A stretch of 64,000 nucleotides of DNA from Bradyrhizobiaceae bacterium. GTDB taxonomy: Bacteria > Pseudomonadota > Alphaproteobacteria > Rhizobiales > Xanthobacteraceae. The position numbers and the translations under genes were made by a program. The notes beneath the pieces are model-generated. The model did no database searches and was not told where the DNA came from. It worked only from the letters and a program-made list of their open reading frames with translations. Location: positions 1,494,574 to 1,558,573 of the forward strand of contig CP078014.1 in the NCBI GenBank assembly GCA_020544565.1, in the 5' to 3' direction. This document shows, piece by piece, positions 1 through 9,469 of this stretch (position 1 is the stretch's first letter; every line of letters begins with the position of its first letter).

Positions 1-126
1 CGAGGCGAGCGCGCCGCCTTCCGCCGCGCCAATCATCACGTCCACGTCCTGAGCGCCCGCCATCGGCGCCTGCACGATGGGAACGTCGATTCCGAAAAGG
101 TCGAGAAGTCTGCGGTCAGGCCACAT
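1..126 (-). CDS. Nitronate monooxygenase (2-nitropropane dioxygenase family), N-terminal fragment
   Basis: Only the first 42 codons are inside the window; the gene continues beyond the left edge. It starts MWPDRRLLDLFGIDVPIVQA and continues PMAG. The I-V-Q-A-P-M-A-G motif near residues 17-24 is the FMN-binding beta1 signature of the NPD/nitronate monooxygenase family, which oxidises alkyl nitronates to carbonyl compounds and nitrite. It is transcribed away from ruvX, with a 190-base divergent spacer between them. The family assignment rests on this one motif and the catalytic His lies outside the window, so a related FMN TIM-barrel enzyme is possible. Confidence 0.75.
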   Translation of the reverse strand, partial: MWPDRRLLDLFGIDVPIVQAPMAGAQDVDVMIGAAEGGALAS

Positions 127-317
127 GGTCGCTCGCTTGCTGTTTTAGGGGGATTGCTGCGGGCGCCGTTGCCTGAGCCGGCGCAGGCTAGCACATCGCC
201 GCGCACGGCCGCCATATGCCTGCCTGTTGCAAGGCCCCCACCGCGGGATAGCGGACATGCAACGGCCCCCGGCCTTGCCGCTTTGCAAGATTTGCATCCC
301 GCATGATAAGCGAGGCC

Positions 318-806
318 ATGCCCGCATTTGTCCTGCCGCTGACCGAAGCCGCCGCGCACTGGCCCGCACGAGGCGCCCTGATCGGGCTCGACCTCGGCAC
401 CAAGACCATCGGCGTCGCCGTGTCCGACCCCGACCGCAAGCTCGCAACCGGAGTGGAAACGATCCAGCGCAAGACCTTCACCGCGGATGCCGCGCGGCTT
501 CTGTCCATCGCCGCCGAGCGCGGCGTCACCGGCTTCGTGCTCGGCCTGCCGATCAACATGGACGGCAGCGAAGGCCCCCGCGCCCAATCGACCCGCGCGT
601 TCGCGCGGAATTTCGCGAAGCACACGGACCTCGCCATCGGCCTGTGGGACGAGCGGCTGTCCACCGCCGCCGTGGAGCGCGAGCTGATCGACCTCGACAT
701 GAGCCGCGCCAGGCGTGCAAAAGTGATCGACGAACACGCCGCCATCTTCATTCTTCAGGGCGCACTGGACCGGCTGGCCGTGCTGCGGCGATCCGGAGCG
801 GACTGA
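318..806 (+). CDS. ruvX: RuvX/YqgF family Holliday-junction resolvase-like nuclease
   Basis: The protein has 162 residues, the usual RuvX length, with an RNase H-like fold. GLDLGTKTIGVAVSD near residues 23-37 is the first catalytic-Asp strand. LGLPINMDGSEGP, WDERLSTAAVE and KVIDEHAA are the other conserved blocks. The family processes the 5' end of pre-16S rRNA and has also been described as a Holliday-junction resolvase. The ATG at 318 is preferred because homologues begin MPA before the hydrophobic stretch; an in-frame ATG at 303 would add five residues. The stop is two bases before the next gene, so the pair is probably an operon. Confidence 0.93.
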   Translation: MPAFVLPLTEAAAHWPARGALIGLDLGTKTIGVAVSDPDRKLATGVETIQRKTFTADAARLLSIAAERGVTGFVLGLPINMDGSEGPRAQSTRAFARNFAKHTDLAIGLWDERLSTAAVERELIDLDMSRARRAKVIDEHAAIFILQGALDRLAVLRRSGAD

Positions 807-808
807 TC

Positions 809-1735
809 ATGCCGGTGGTTCTCACGGCGCTGCTGCCGGTTTTCCTGCTGATCGCGCTGGGCTTCGGCCTGAAGCGCACGCTGCTGCCCCACGAGGCGCA
901 ATGGCACGGCCTCGAACAGATCGTCTATTACATCCTGTTCCCGGCGCTGATGATCCAGACGCTGGCCCGCGCCGACCTCGCCAGCGTCCCGGTGGCCGGG
1001 GTCGGAGCGGCGCTGATGCTCGCGGTCCTGACGATGACCGCGATCTGCCTCCTGCTCCGCCCGTTTCTCGCCCGCCAGTTGAATATCGGCGGCGCGGCCT
1101 TCACCTCGATCTTTCAGGGAGCCACGCGCTGGCAGACCTATGTCGCGCTCGCGGTTGCGGCCAATCTCTACGGCGCAATCGGACTGACGCTGGCCTCCGT
1201 CGCCATGGTGGCGATGACCCCGCTCCTCAATATCATCTGCGTCTGGGTGCTGGCGCATTATGCCACGCCGCAGCGGCTGTCATGGGGCGCGATCCTGCGG
1301 ACCATCGGCAAGAACCCCTTCATCTGGGCCTGCGCCTTCGGAATCGTGCTCAACCTGCTGCACGTTCCCTTCACCGGCGTGGTGTACGACTTCACCGACG
1401 CGCTCAGCCGCTCGGCGCTGGCCATCGGCCTGCTGTGCGTCGGCGCGGGATTGCGTCTTCAAGGCGTCGTCCGCGCCGGCGCGCCGGCCTGGATCGCGGT
1501 GACGCTCAAGCTCATGGTGCTGCCGGCCATCGCGGTCGCGCTCGGCTATGCCTTCGGCCTCAGCGGATCGAGCCTCGTCGTCGTCGCCTGCTGCGCGTCG
1601 GTGCCGACCTCGTCGAGCTCCTACGTGCTGGCGCGGCAGATGGGCGGCGACGCGCCGCTGGTCGCCGAAATCCTCACCCTGCAAACCGTGCTGGCCGCCA
1701 TCACCATGCCGACCGTGATCGCGCTGGTGGCCTGA
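809..1735 (+). CDS. AEC (auxin efflux carrier) family transporter
   Basis: This is a 308-residue integral membrane protein with about ten hydrophobic segments in two five-helix halves, typical of the bacterial AEC/BART superfamily (malonate/malate carriers, MdcF-like). It begins MPVVLTALLPVFLLIALGFG directly after ruvX. Conserved family features are the Y-I-L-F-P-A-L helix near residue 45 and a C-terminal ASVPTSSSSYVLARQMG segment that lines the substrate path. The substrate cannot be read from the sequence; organic acids are likely from family knowledge. The next gene is convergent, 6 bases away. Confidence 0.88.
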   Translation: MPVVLTALLPVFLLIALGFGLKRTLLPHEAQWHGLEQIVYYILFPALMIQTLARADLASVPVAGVGAALMLAVLTMTAICLLLRPFLARQLNIGGAAFTSIFQGATRWQTYVALAVAANLYGAIGLTLASVAMVAMTPLLNIICVWVLAHYATPQRLSWGAILRTIGKNPFIWACAFGIVLNLLHVPFTGVVYDFTDALSRSALAIGLLCVGAGLRLQGVVRAGAPAWIAVTLKLMVLPAIAVALGYAFGLSGSSLVVVACCASVPTSSSSYVLARQMGGDAPLVAEILTLQTVLAAITMPTVIALVA

Positions 1736-1741
1736 TCCGGC

Positions 1742-2521
1742 TCACGACTGGCTGGCGAGCCAGATGGTCTGCAAGGTCGCCAGCAGATTGTTGAGGCCGT
1801 GAACCGCCACCGTCAGCCACGTCGAGTTGAAGCGATAGCGCAGATAGCCGAGCAACAGCCCGATCGAGAACACCTGGCCGAGGAAGAACCAGTTGTACTG
1901 CAGATGCATCGCCGTCCATACCGCGGACGACAGCACGATGGCGCCAAAGGGCCGCAGGAACGTCTCCGACCAGCCGCGATAGAGGAAACCGCGGGCGAAG
2001 AATTCCTCCGTCACCGGCGCGGCGACGCAGAAGGCGAACACCAGCAGCCACAACGCGCCGTCCGCCTGCGCCGACCTGAGAACGTCCACCATGAAGCCGG
2101 GCGACGCCTCGCGCCCGATCACGCGCGACAGCATATCCCAGCCGGTGATCAGCACGAGAAGCGCGGCCGCGCCGAAAGCCACGGTCAGCCATGACGGCAC
2201 GCGCAGCGCGAGATAGTCGGCGAACGGCATGCGCGCCGCGCGGGTCGCGATCCACAGCGCGCCCAGCACCGCCGGCAGCCCCATGACCACCGACAGCGAG
2301 ATCGTCAGTCCGCTCGACAGCAGCGCCTTGAACGTCTCGACATCGAGCGCGGCGCGGTCGCGCACGAGGATATAAGCCACCACCACGAACTGACCGGCGA
2401 ACATGGCGGCGAAGGCGAACAGGCCCCACAGGCAGGTGCCGAAGAACTTCCACACCCGCGGTGGCCGCCCGGCCGGCGGCGGCTCAGGCAAAGCCGGGCT
2501 CGCGGAGCTTTCCATCGTCAT
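1742..2521 (-). CDS. CPBP family intramembrane metalloprotease
   Basis: A 259-residue multi-pass membrane protein of the CPBP (CAAX protease and bacteriocin-processing, Abi) family. The catalytic motifs are visible: EEFFARGFLYRG near residue 178 (the E-E-x-x-x-R motif), a downstream His in AMHLQYNWFF and the C-terminal H-G-L-N-N helix. The N-terminus is proline-rich and cytoplasmic. Members cleave prenylated or signal-like peptides within the membrane; this one's substrate is unknown. It lies 27 bases downstream of the acyl-CoA dehydrogenase gene on the same strand, so co-transcription is possible but functionally unexplained. Confidence 0.85.
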   Translation of the reverse strand: MTMESSASPALPEPPPAGRPPRVWKFFGTCLWGLFAFAAMFAGQFVVVAYILVRDRAALDVETFKALLSSGLTISLSVVMGLPAVLGALWIATRAARMPFADYLALRVPSWLTVAFGAAALLVLITGWDMLSRVIGREASPGFMVDVLRSAQADGALWLLVFAFCVAAPVTEEFFARGFLYRGWSETFLRPFGAIVLSSAVWTAMHLQYNWFFLGQVFSIGLLLGYLRYRFNSTWLTVAVHGLNNLLATLQTIWLASQS

Positions 2522-2548
2522 TGCGGGAGGTCTCGTCTTTTGCGTGGG

Positions 2549-4198
2549 TCAGGCCGCCGGCAGCACGCGATCGAGCAGGTCGCGGGTGTCGTCGGTATCG
2601 AGATCGACAGCGCCATAAAGACTGCCGTGATCCGATGCAAGCCGCGTCGCCGCGAACAGTTCGGCCTGCCTCGGCGCAAATGCGTTGAGCGCGGCTGCGG
2701 CGGCGACCAGCGCCAGCCTTTCGACGGCCAGCCGCGCGAGGCGCTCGGCATCGGGTTGGTGGAAGGATTTCACGATGAAGCCCACCGCCTCGGCGAAGCC
2801 GGGCAAACCATCGCCCTCCATGGCAAGACCGCGCAGCACCTCCGCCGCCGCGTCCGCTTCCCGCGACAGCGCCCGCAGCACGTCCAGGCACATCACGTTG
2901 CCCGATCCCTCCCAGATGGCATTGACCGGCGCTTCGCGATAATGCCGCGCCAGAATGCCTTCCTCGACATAGCCGTTGCCGCCGAGGCACTCCATCGCCT
3001 CATAGACGAAGCCCGGCGAACTCTTGCAGGTCCAGTATTTCACCACCGGCGTCAGCAGCCGCATATACGCGGCTTCCGCCTTGTCCATCGGCGCGCGATC
3101 GAACGCCCGGCACAGCCGCATCACCAGCGCCGTGGATGCCTCCACATGCAGCGCCATGTCGGCGAGCACGCTGCGCATCAGCGGCTGGTCGGCGAGATGC
3201 CGCTGGAACACGCTGCGATGGCGGGTGTGGTTGAGCGCGTGGGCGAGCCCGGAGCGCATCAGGCCGACCGAGGCCAGCGCGCAATCCTGCCGCGTCAGCG
3301 ATACCATTTGAATAATGGTCGGCACGCCGCGCCCTTCCTCGCCGAGCCGCAGCGCATAGGCGTTGTCGAACACCACTTCGGACGACGCATTGGAGCGGTT
3401 GCCGAGCTTGTCCTTGAGGCGCTGGAAGCGCAGACCGTTGACGTGGCCGTCCGGAGTGAAGCGCGGCATGAAAAAGCAGGTCAGCCCGCCCTCGGCCTGC
3501 GCCAGCACGAGGAAAGCATCGCACATCGGCGCGGACATGAACCATTTGTGCCCGGTGATGCGATAGGCGTCGCCGTCGCGCACCGCGCGGGTGATATTGG
3601 CGCGCACGTCGGTGCCGCCCTGCTTCTCGGTCATGCCCATGCCCATGGTCATGCCGCGCTTGGTCCACCATGGCGCGAACGTCGGATCGTAGGAGCGCGT
3701 GCCGAGCACCGGCATCACCTTCGCGCGCAAGGCAGTGTCGACCGACAGCGCGCCGACCGCCGCGCGGGTCATGGTGATCGGGCACAGATGACCGGTCTCG
3801 ACCTGCGACGCCATGAAGAACTTCGCGCCGCGCACCACCTCCGAGGCGCCGCCCGCGGCCTCGCCCTTCTCGCTCCATGTCGAATTGTGCAGGCCGCCAT
3901 GGGCGCTGTGCGCCATCAGTTCGTGATAGGCGGGGTGGAATTCGACTTCGTCACGGCGAAAGCCGCGCGCGTCGTAGGTCTTGAGCTTCGGCGTGTACTC
4001 GTTGGCGAGACGGCCGCGCTGCGCCATGGCGGCCGAGCCCCAGTGCTTACCGAACTCCGCCAGTTCGGCCCGCGCCGCCTCGCCGCCATTGGCCGCCACG
4101 GCCAGCATCAGCGGCCGGTCGAGGGTGAACAGGTTGACGTCCTCGAACGGCGGCGACTGGTTGAAGACCTCGGTGGTGGCGGCAAGGATGTCTGACAT
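2549..4198 (-). CDS. aidB: AidB-like acyl-CoA dehydrogenase
   Basis: A 549-residue flavoprotein, close to the roughly 540 residues of E. coli AidB and longer than the usual ~380-residue acyl-CoA dehydrogenases. N-Q-S-P-P-F near residue 13, WWTKRGMTMGMGMTEKQGGT with DVRANIT, GHKWFMSAPMCDAFLVLAQA and the C-terminal Y-E-A-M-E-C-L-G-G-N-G-Y stretch with IWEGSGN follow the AidB pattern. AidB belongs to the adaptive response to alkylating agents, where it binds DNA and is thought to limit methylation damage. The start at 4198 (MSDILAATTEVF) fits homologues; the reading frame stays open further upstream but that stretch reads like non-coding. No Ada box was recognised. Confidence 0.88.
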   Translation of the reverse strand: MSDILAATTEVFNQSPPFEDVNLFTLDRPLMLAVAANGGEAARAELAEFGKHWGSAAMAQRGRLANEYTPKLKTYDARGFRRDEVEFHPAYHELMAHSAHGGLHNSTWSEKGEAAGGASEVVRGAKFFMASQVETGHLCPITMTRAAVGALSVDTALRAKVMPVLGTRSYDPTFAPWWTKRGMTMGMGMTEKQGGTDVRANITRAVRDGDAYRITGHKWFMSAPMCDAFLVLAQAEGGLTCFFMPRFTPDGHVNGLRFQRLKDKLGNRSNASSEVVFDNAYALRLGEEGRGVPTIIQMVSLTRQDCALASVGLMRSGLAHALNHTRHRSVFQRHLADQPLMRSVLADMALHVEASTALVMRLCRAFDRAPMDKAEAAYMRLLTPVVKYWTCKSSPGFVYEAMECLGGNGYVEEGILARHYREAPVNAIWEGSGNVMCLDVLRALSREADAAAEVLRGLAMEGDGLPGFAEAVGFIVKSFHQPDAERLARLAVERLALVAAAAALNAFAPRQAELFAATRLASDHGSLYGAVDLDTDDTRDLLDRVLPAA

Positions 4199-4253
4199 GG
4201 CTGCGTCCTGGACAGGCGATGGCGTGGCGGCGCGACCGAGATCGAATGTCCGA

Positions 4254-5018
4254 TCACGGCCGCCGCGCCACCGGGAAATCATAGACCGTATCACCCGGCC
4301 CCGGCAGGGAGAAATGCCACCATTCGAGGCGATAGTTGACGAAGCCCTGCTTCGCCATGGCGGACACCAGCGTGTCGCGCCATTTGCGCTGGCTGGCGGT
4401 GATCGCCGTCGACCCGGTATGGGCCTTGGCGTGCGAGCAGTCGTAACCCGTTCCCATGTCGACGCTGGTGTCGGGGGCGCGCAGATTTGCCGGCGCGGTG
4501 CAATCGCCATAGTCCAGCTTCGGATCGAACGGCGGCACCGCCGCCACCGGCAGGCGCACCAGCGTCAGATCCACCGCCTTGCCGGTGGAATGCCCGGAGC
4601 GCCGCGCGATATAGCCGCGGCGGAACAGGTCGGCCTTGCTCATGCCCGGATTGTAGCGGTGCTGCGCCGCCGTCTCGCGGCCGTCCTGCGCCCAGGCGTA
4701 CATGTCGTCCACCGCGCGCTGCGGCCGGTAGCAGTCATACATCTTCAGCGACAGGCCATGCGGCGCGAGATCGCGCTGCACCCGCTTCAGCGCCGCGCCC
4801 ACCGCACGGGTGACGATGCACTCCCCGGCTTCATACCCATCAAGCACGTGGCCGACGAAATTGTTCGTCGTGGCGTAGCGCATGTCCTGCATGATGGTCG
4901 GATCGATATCGCGCAGATAGACGAAGCCACCGGGCAGTTGCGCGGCCGCGGCAACGCCGCCGCCCAACATCAGCCATCCCAGTCCCGCAACGAGCGCTGT
5001 TTTCATCCCCGACACCAT
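4254..5018 (-). CDS. ddpX: VanX-type D-alanyl-D-alanine dipeptidase, exported
   Basis: A 254-residue zinc dipeptidase of the VanX/DdpX (M15D) family. It carries [14 protein letters not shown] (the S-x-H-x-x-G-x-A-x-D zinc motif) and the catalytic/zinc EWWH motif near the C-terminus. [20 protein letters not shown] is a clear signal peptide, so the enzyme acts in the periplasm, presumably recycling D-Ala-D-Ala from peptidoglycan turnover. The in-frame ATG at 5006 (MKTALV) is an equally plausible start. It is divergent from pyrB and has no van-type neighbours, which argues for a housekeeping rather than a resistance role. Confidence 0.87.
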   Translation of the reverse strand: MVSGMKTALVAGLGWLMLGGGVAAAAQLPGGFVYLRDIDPTIMQDMRYATTNNFVGHVLDGYEAGECIVTRAVGAALKRVQRDLAPHGLSLKMYDCYRPQRAVDDMYAWAQDGRETAAQHRYNPGMSKADLFRRGYIARRSGHSTGKAVDLTLVRLPVAAVPPFDPKLDYGDCTAPANLRAPDTSVDMGTGYDCSHAKAHTGSTAITASQRKWRDTLVSAMAKQGFVNYRLEWWHFSLPGPGDTVYDFPVARRP

Positions 5019-5136
5019 CCCGGTTCCGCCCTGCTCCTGCCCGGTTTGCCCGGTCCGGACATCTGCGGGGGAAAACTCCGGGCGGGCCGAATCCGCCTTG
5101 CTCCGCCCGGCAAGTCTCCCTATAGCTCTTGCTTTA

Positions 5137-6090
5137 ATGACAAGCGCATCAAAATCGAGTTTCGTCCTCGGACACCGGCATCTGCTGGGCATCGAGGGCC
5201 TTTCCGTGGCCGAGATCAGCGGCCTTCTGGACCTTGCCGAAGAATATGTCGAACTGAACCGCCAGGTCGACAAGAAGCGCGGCAACCTGCGCGGGCGCAC
5301 CCAGGTCAACCTGTTCTTCGAGGCCTCCACCCGCACCCAGTCGTCATTCGAGATCGCCGGCAAACGCCTCGGGGCCGACGTCATGAACATGTCGGTGGCG
5401 TCGTCCTCAATCCGCAAGGGCGAGACCCTGATCGACACCGCGGTGACGCTCAACGCCATGCATCCGGACATTCTGGTGGTGCGCCATCACGCCTCCGGCG
5501 CGGTGGAACTGCTGGCGCAGAAGGTGGACGGCTCCGTCATCAACGCCGGCGACGGCGCCCACGAGCATCCGACCCAGGCGCTGCTCGACGCCCTCACCAT
5601 CCGCCGCAACAAGGGCCGCATCGAGGGCCTGCTGGTGGCCATCTGCGGCGATGTGCTGCATTCGCGCGTCGCCCGCTCCAACATCATCCTGCTCAACGCC
5701 ATGGGCGCGCGGGTGCGGGTGGTGGCGCCCTCCACCCTGCTGCCGCCCGGCATCGAACGCATGGGCGTCGAGGTCGCGCGCGACATGCGCGAGGGGCTTC
5801 ACGGCGCGGATATCGTGATGATGCTGCGGCTGCAGCGCGAGCGCATGAACGGATCGTTCGTGCCGTCCAGCTCCGAATACTTCCATTATTTCGGTCTCGA
5901 CCAGAAGAAGCTCGGCTATGCCAAACCGGACGCGCTGGTGATGCATCCCGGCCCCATGAACCGCGGCGTCGAGATCGACTCCATCGTGGCGGACGGCGCG
6001 CAATCGCTGATCCGCGAACAGGTCGAAATGGGCGTGGCGGTGCGGATGGCGGTGCTGGAAGCGCTCGCCCGCAACCTGCCCAATGCATGA
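5137..6090 (+). CDS. pyrB: Aspartate carbamoyltransferase catalytic subunit
   Basis: A 317-residue protein that condenses carbamoyl phosphate with aspartate, the committed step of UMP synthesis. [13 protein letters not shown] is the carbamoyl-phosphate S-T-R-T signature, H-P-T-Q-A-L-L-D follows near residue 145, and the carbamoyl aspartate-binding [12 protein letters not shown] sits near the C-terminus. The ATG at 5137 matches homologue length; an upstream in-frame start at 5098 would add 13 unlikely residues. It sits directly upstream of a degenerate pyrC'. In other bacteria such paralogues form a dodecameric ATCase-PyrC' complex, so the pair is probably structural as well as genetic. No pyrI is present. 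Confidence 0.95.
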   Translation: MTSASKSSFVLGHRHLLGIEGLSVAEISGLLDLAEEYVELNRQVDKKRGNLRGRTQVNLFFEASTRTQSSFEIAGKRLGADVMNMSVASSSIRKGETLIDTAVTLNAMHPDILVVRHHASGAVELLAQKVDGSVINAGDGAHEHPTQALLDALTIRRNKGRIEGLLVAICGDVLHSRVARSNIILLNAMGARVRVVAPSTLLPPGIERMGVEVARDMREGLHGADIVMMLRLQRERMNGSFVPSSSEYFHYFGLDQKKLGYAKPDALVMHPGPMNRGVEIDSIVADGAQSLIREQVEMGVAVRMAVLEALARNLPNA

Positions 6091-6103
6091 CGGGCGCACG
6101 ACA

Positions 6104-7405
6104 ATGCTGAAAGACCGCCGCCCCATCCTGCTCGCCAACGCCCGCCTGATCGATCCCTCGCGCGATCTCGACGGCTCCGGCGACGTGCTGATCGCCGACG
6201 GCACGATCCGCGACGCGCGGCGCGGCATCGGCGCCGCCGGCGTGCCCGAGGGCACAGACATTATTAATTGCGCCGGCAAGGTGGTGGCCCCCGGCCTGAT
6301 CGACATGCGCGCCTTCGTCGGGGAACCCGGCGCGGGCCATCGCGAGACCTTCGCCTCGGCGAGCCTCGCGGCGGCGGCGGGCGGCATCACCACCATCGTC
6401 TGCCAGCCCGACACCAACCCGGTGATCGACAATTCCGCGACGGTCGACTTCATCCTGCGCCGCGCCCGCGACACCGCCATCGTCAACATTCATCCCATGG
6501 CCGCACTGACCAAGGGCATGAAGGGTGAGGAGATGACCGAGATCGGCCTGCTCAAGGCGGCCGGCGCGGTGGCCTTCACCGATGGCGACCGCAGCGTGAT
6601 GAACGCGCAGGTGATGCGCCGCGCTCTCGCCTATGGCCGCGATTTCGATGCGCTGATCGTGCATCACACCGAGGACCCCGACCTCATCGGCGAAGGCGTG
6701 ATGAACGAAGGCGAATTCGCCTCGCGGATCGGCTTGATGGGCATTCCCAACGCCGCCGAGGCGGTGGTGCTGGAGCGCGACATGCGCCTCGTGGCGCTGA
6801 CCGGCGGGCGCTATCACGCCGCCTCCCTCACCTGCGTCGACTCGCTCGACGTGCTGCGACGCGCGCGCGAGGCCGGCCTGAACGTCAGCGCCTCGGCGTC
6901 GATCAACCATCTGACGCTGAACGAGAACGACATCGGCCCCTACCGCACCTTCCTCAAGCTGTCGCCGCCGCTGCGCACCGAGGACGATCGCTCGGCGCTG
7001 GTCGCGGCGGTGGCGTCGGGGCTGATCGACGTCATCATGTCGGATCACAATCCGCAGGACGTGGAAGTGAAGCGCCTGCCCTTCGCCGAGGCCGCCCACG
7101 GCGCCATCGGACTGGAGACGATGTTGCCGGCGGGACTGCGCCTCGTGCACTCCGGTCAGGTCGACCTCAAGACGCTGATCCGCGCGATGTCCACTCGCCC
7201 CGCCGAACTGCTCGGCCTGCCTGGCGGCTCGCTGCGGCCGGGCGCGCCCGCGGATATCATCGTGATCGACCTTGATACGCCCTGGGTGGTCGATCCGACC
7301 GACCTCAAATCGCAATGCAAGAACACGCCGTTCGACGAGGCGCGGTTCTCCGGGCGCGTCGCCCGCACCATCGTGGGCGGCCGCACCGTCTACGAACATG
7401 TGTGA
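6104..7405 (+). CDS. pyrC: Dihydroorotase-like PyrC' with degenerate metal site
   Basis: A 433-residue amidohydrolase-fold protein following pyrB. The canonical dihydroorotase metal motif D-x-H-x-H-x-R should follow A-P-G-L-I near residue 67, but the sequence reads APGLIDMRAFVGEPGAG. The two histidines are replaced by Arg and Phe, and the substrate-binding Arg by Gly. The later T-D-H-A-P-H block is also altered, to SDHNPQDV. Non-catalytic PyrC' proteins known from pseudomonads support assembly of ATCase, so I infer a structural partner of PyrB and expect a true dihydroorotase elsewhere in the genome. The start at 6104 fits homologues; an ATG at 6083 overlaps the pyrB end. Confidence 0.88.
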   Translation: MLKDRRPILLANARLIDPSRDLDGSGDVLIADGTIRDARRGIGAAGVPEGTDIINCAGKVVAPGLIDMRAFVGEPGAGHRETFASASLAAAAGGITTIVCQPDTNPVIDNSATVDFILRRARDTAIVNIHPMAALTKGMKGEEMTEIGLLKAAGAVAFTDGDRSVMNAQVMRRALAYGRDFDALIVHHTEDPDLIGEGVMNEGEFASRIGLMGIPNAAEAVVLERDMRLVALTGGRYHAASLTCVDSLDVLRRAREAGLNVSASASINHLTLNENDIGPYRTFLKLSPPLRTEDDRSALVAAVASGLIDVIMSDHNPQDVEVKRLPFAEAAHGAIGLETMLPAGLRLVHSGQVDLKTLIRAMSTRPAELLGLPGGSLRPGAPADIIVIDLDTPWVVDPTDLKSQCKNTPFDEARFSGRVARTIVGGRTVYEHV

Positions 7406-7411
7406 GGCCCC

Positions 7412-8002
7412 ATGACCGGCTTGAATGTGCTCGCGATCGTGCTCGGCTACGCTCTCGGCTCGATTCCGTTCGGCCTGATCCTCACCAGGCTCGCCGGCAC
7501 GGCCGATCTGCGCACCATCGGCTCCGGCAATATCGGCGCGACCAACGTCCTGCGCACCGGCAACAAGGGCCTCGCCGCGGCGACGCTGCTGCTCGATATG
7601 CTCAAGGGCACGGCCGCGGTCATCGTCGCCGGTGCATTCGGAGGCCCCACCGCCGCGATGCTGGCGGCGTTCGGCGCGTTTCTCGGCCATCTTTTTCCGG
7701 TATGGCTGAAGTTCAAGGGCGGCAAGGGCGTCGCCACCTATATCGGCGTGCTGCTGGGGCTGTACTGGCCGGCGGCGGCAGCGTTCGCCGTGGTCTGGCT
7801 CGGCGTCGCCATCGTGTCGCGCTATTCGTCCCTCGCCGCGCTAGTGGCGAGCGCGCTGATCCCGCCGCTGCTATTGTGGTCGCAGCATCTCGAACTGGCG
7901 CTTCTGTTCGCGATCCTCTCGGCCCTGCTGTGGATCAAGCACCGCGCCAACATCCGGCGGCTGATGAACGGCAGCGAAGGCAGGATCGGCGCGAAGGGAT
8001 AG
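7412..8002 (+). CDS. plsY: Glycerol-3-phosphate acyltransferase PlsY
   Basis: A 196-residue inner-membrane enzyme that transfers an acyl group from acyl-phosphate to glycerol-3-phosphate, the first step of phosphatidic acid synthesis. The family blocks are visible: [12 protein letters not shown] at the N-terminus, [18 protein letters not shown] near residue 40, the [18 protein letters not shown] stretch near residue 95, and a C-terminal KHRANIRRL segment. Five or so hydrophobic helices fit the PlsY topology. A GAGG sits four bases before the ATG and only six bases separate it from pyrC', so it is co-transcribed with pyrBC'. Confidence 0.94.
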   Translation: MTGLNVLAIVLGYALGSIPFGLILTRLAGTADLRTIGSGNIGATNVLRTGNKGLAAATLLLDMLKGTAAVIVAGAFGGPTAAMLAAFGAFLGHLFPVWLKFKGGKGVATYIGVLLGLYWPAAAAFAVVWLGVAIVSRYSSLAALVASALIPPLLLWSQHLELALLFAILSALLWIKHRANIRRLMNGSEGRIGAKG

Positions 8003-8068
8003 GCCGCCGCGATCCCGATTGTCCATCGCCTCGACTTGGGCGACACTCCCCGCTGACCGGGGGGCCGC

Positions 8069-9193
8069 GTGGACACCACACCTTCAGCCGCAACTCGACT
8101 GACCGACGCCCAGCGGATCGACTGGCTGCGGCTGATCCGCAGCGACAATGTCGGCCCGCGGACGTTCCGTTCGCTGGTCAATCATTTCGGCAGCGCGCGG
8201 GCGGCGCTCGAACGCCTGCCGGATCTCGCGCGCCGCGGTGGCGCGGCAAGGCCCGGCCGCATCTGCACCGAGGCGGATGCCGAGCGGGAGATCTCGGCCA
8301 GCGCGCGGATCGGCGTCGCCCTGCTGGCCCCCGGCGAATACGGCTATCCGCCGCGGCTGGCGCTGATCGACGACGCTCCGCCGCTGCTCGGGGTGCGCGG
8401 CGTGCTCAATGTGCAGACCCAGCCGATGATCGGCATCGTCGGTTCGCGCAATGCCTCCGGCGCCGGTCTGAAATTCACCCAGACCATCGCCCGCGATCTC
8501 GGCAACGCCGGCTTTGCCATCGTCTCGGGCCTGGCGCGCGGCATCGATCAAGCCGCCCATCGCGCCACGCTGCAGACCGGCACCATCGCGGTTCTCGCCG
8601 GCGGCCACGACCGCATCTATCCGTCCGAGCACGAAAGCCTGCTCGACGCGATCCTCGGCGAGGGCGGCGGTGCTATCTCCGAAATGCCGCTCGGCCACGT
8701 CCCCCGCGCGCGCGACTTCCCCCGCCGCAATCGCCTGATCTCAGGATGCGCGCTCGGCGTCGTCATCGTCGAGGCGGCGCACCGCTCGGGCTCGCTGATC
8801 ACCGCACGCTTTGCCAACGAGCAGGGCCGCGAGGTGTTCGCCGTGCCGGGCTCGCCGCTCGATCCGCGCGCCGCCGGCACCAACGATCTCATCAAGCAGG
8901 GCGCGATGCTGACGACGAGCGCCGTCGACGTCATCGACGCGGTCCAGCCGGTGATGGGACGTCCCGTCGAATTGCCCGTGAGCGAGCCGGCGGCGCATTC
9001 CCCGGACGACGACGAACCGCACGCCGACGAACGCGCACGGGTCGTTCGCCTGCTCGGCCCCTCGCCCATCGGCATCGACGACCTGATCCGGCTTGCCGGC
9101 GTCCCGGCCGCGGTGGCGCGCACCGTGCTGTTCGAACTCGAACTGGCGGGGCGGCTGGAGCGTCATGGCGGCGGGATGGTGTCGCTGCTGTAG
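8069..9193 (+). CDS. dprA: DNA-processing protein DprA (Smf)
   Basis: A 374-residue protein that protects incoming single-stranded DNA and loads RecA during transformation. It begins at a GTG. The N-terminal SAM-like part (residues 1-90) is followed by the Rossmann-like DprA core, with [45 protein letters not shown] and the [13 protein letters not shown] block. A C-terminal winged-helix-like region (after about residue 310) ends VSLL. It lies 66 bases after plsY. The preceding string plsY-dprA-topA is conserved in this group of alphaproteobacteria. Confidence 0.93.
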   Translation: MDTTPSAATRLTDAQRIDWLRLIRSDNVGPRTFRSLVNHFGSARAALERLPDLARRGGAARPGRICTEADAEREISASARIGVALLAPGEYGYPPRLALIDDAPPLLGVRGVLNVQTQPMIGIVGSRNASGAGLKFTQTIARDLGNAGFAIVSGLARGIDQAAHRATLQTGTIAVLAGGHDRIYPSEHESLLDAILGEGGGAISEMPLGHVPRARDFPRRNRLISGCALGVVIVEAAHRSGSLITARFANEQGREVFAVPGSPLDPRAAGTNDLIKQGAMLTTSAVDVIDAVQPVMGRPVELPVSEPAAHSPDDDEPHADERARVVRLLGPSPIGIDDLIRLAGVPAAVARTVLFELELAGRLERHGGGMVSLL

Positions 9194-9218
9194 AGCCCGA
9201 TTCCCGCCCCCCTCCGTT

Positions 9219-9440
9219 CTAGAATCGTCCCGACCGGGCCTGCTTGCGGACGAAATCGTCGGCTTCGAGCCGGGCCATATTCAGGAGGTGCGCCAGCATA
9301 TGCAGCCTGTGCCGGCGCGCCAGCAGGGCGAGGTCCGCCACCGTCTCGGCAATGAAACTCGCCGCCTCGACCGGGCTGCCATCCGCGACCGGAGAGTCGG
9401 TGCGCGAGACGTCGTCGGGATTTTTGCCGCACGGGGCCAT
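9219..9440 (-). CDS. Small conserved helical protein, unknown function
   Basis: A 73-residue protein between dprA and topA, on the opposite strand to both. The core FIAETVADLALLARRHRLHM followed by L-A-H-L-L-N-M-A-R-L-E-A-D is a regular amphipathic helix pair. I recall similar short proteins in Bradyrhizobium relatives, but no function is known. Soluble, no signal peptide, one cysteine near the N-terminus. Its stop lies 25 bases beyond the dprA stop (convergent). Confidence 0.6.
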   Translation of the reverse strand: MAPCGKNPDDVSRTDSPVADGSPVEAASFIAETVADLALLARRHRLHMLAHLLNMARLEADDFVRKQARSGRF

Positions 9441-9469
9441 TCCGCGAACTTTCCGAGGCTGGAATCGAT

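Noticed and set aside
5693..7690. Long antisense frame over pyrB-pyrC'
   Set aside because: No recognisable domain and opposite to well-supported genes; typical high-GC shadow.
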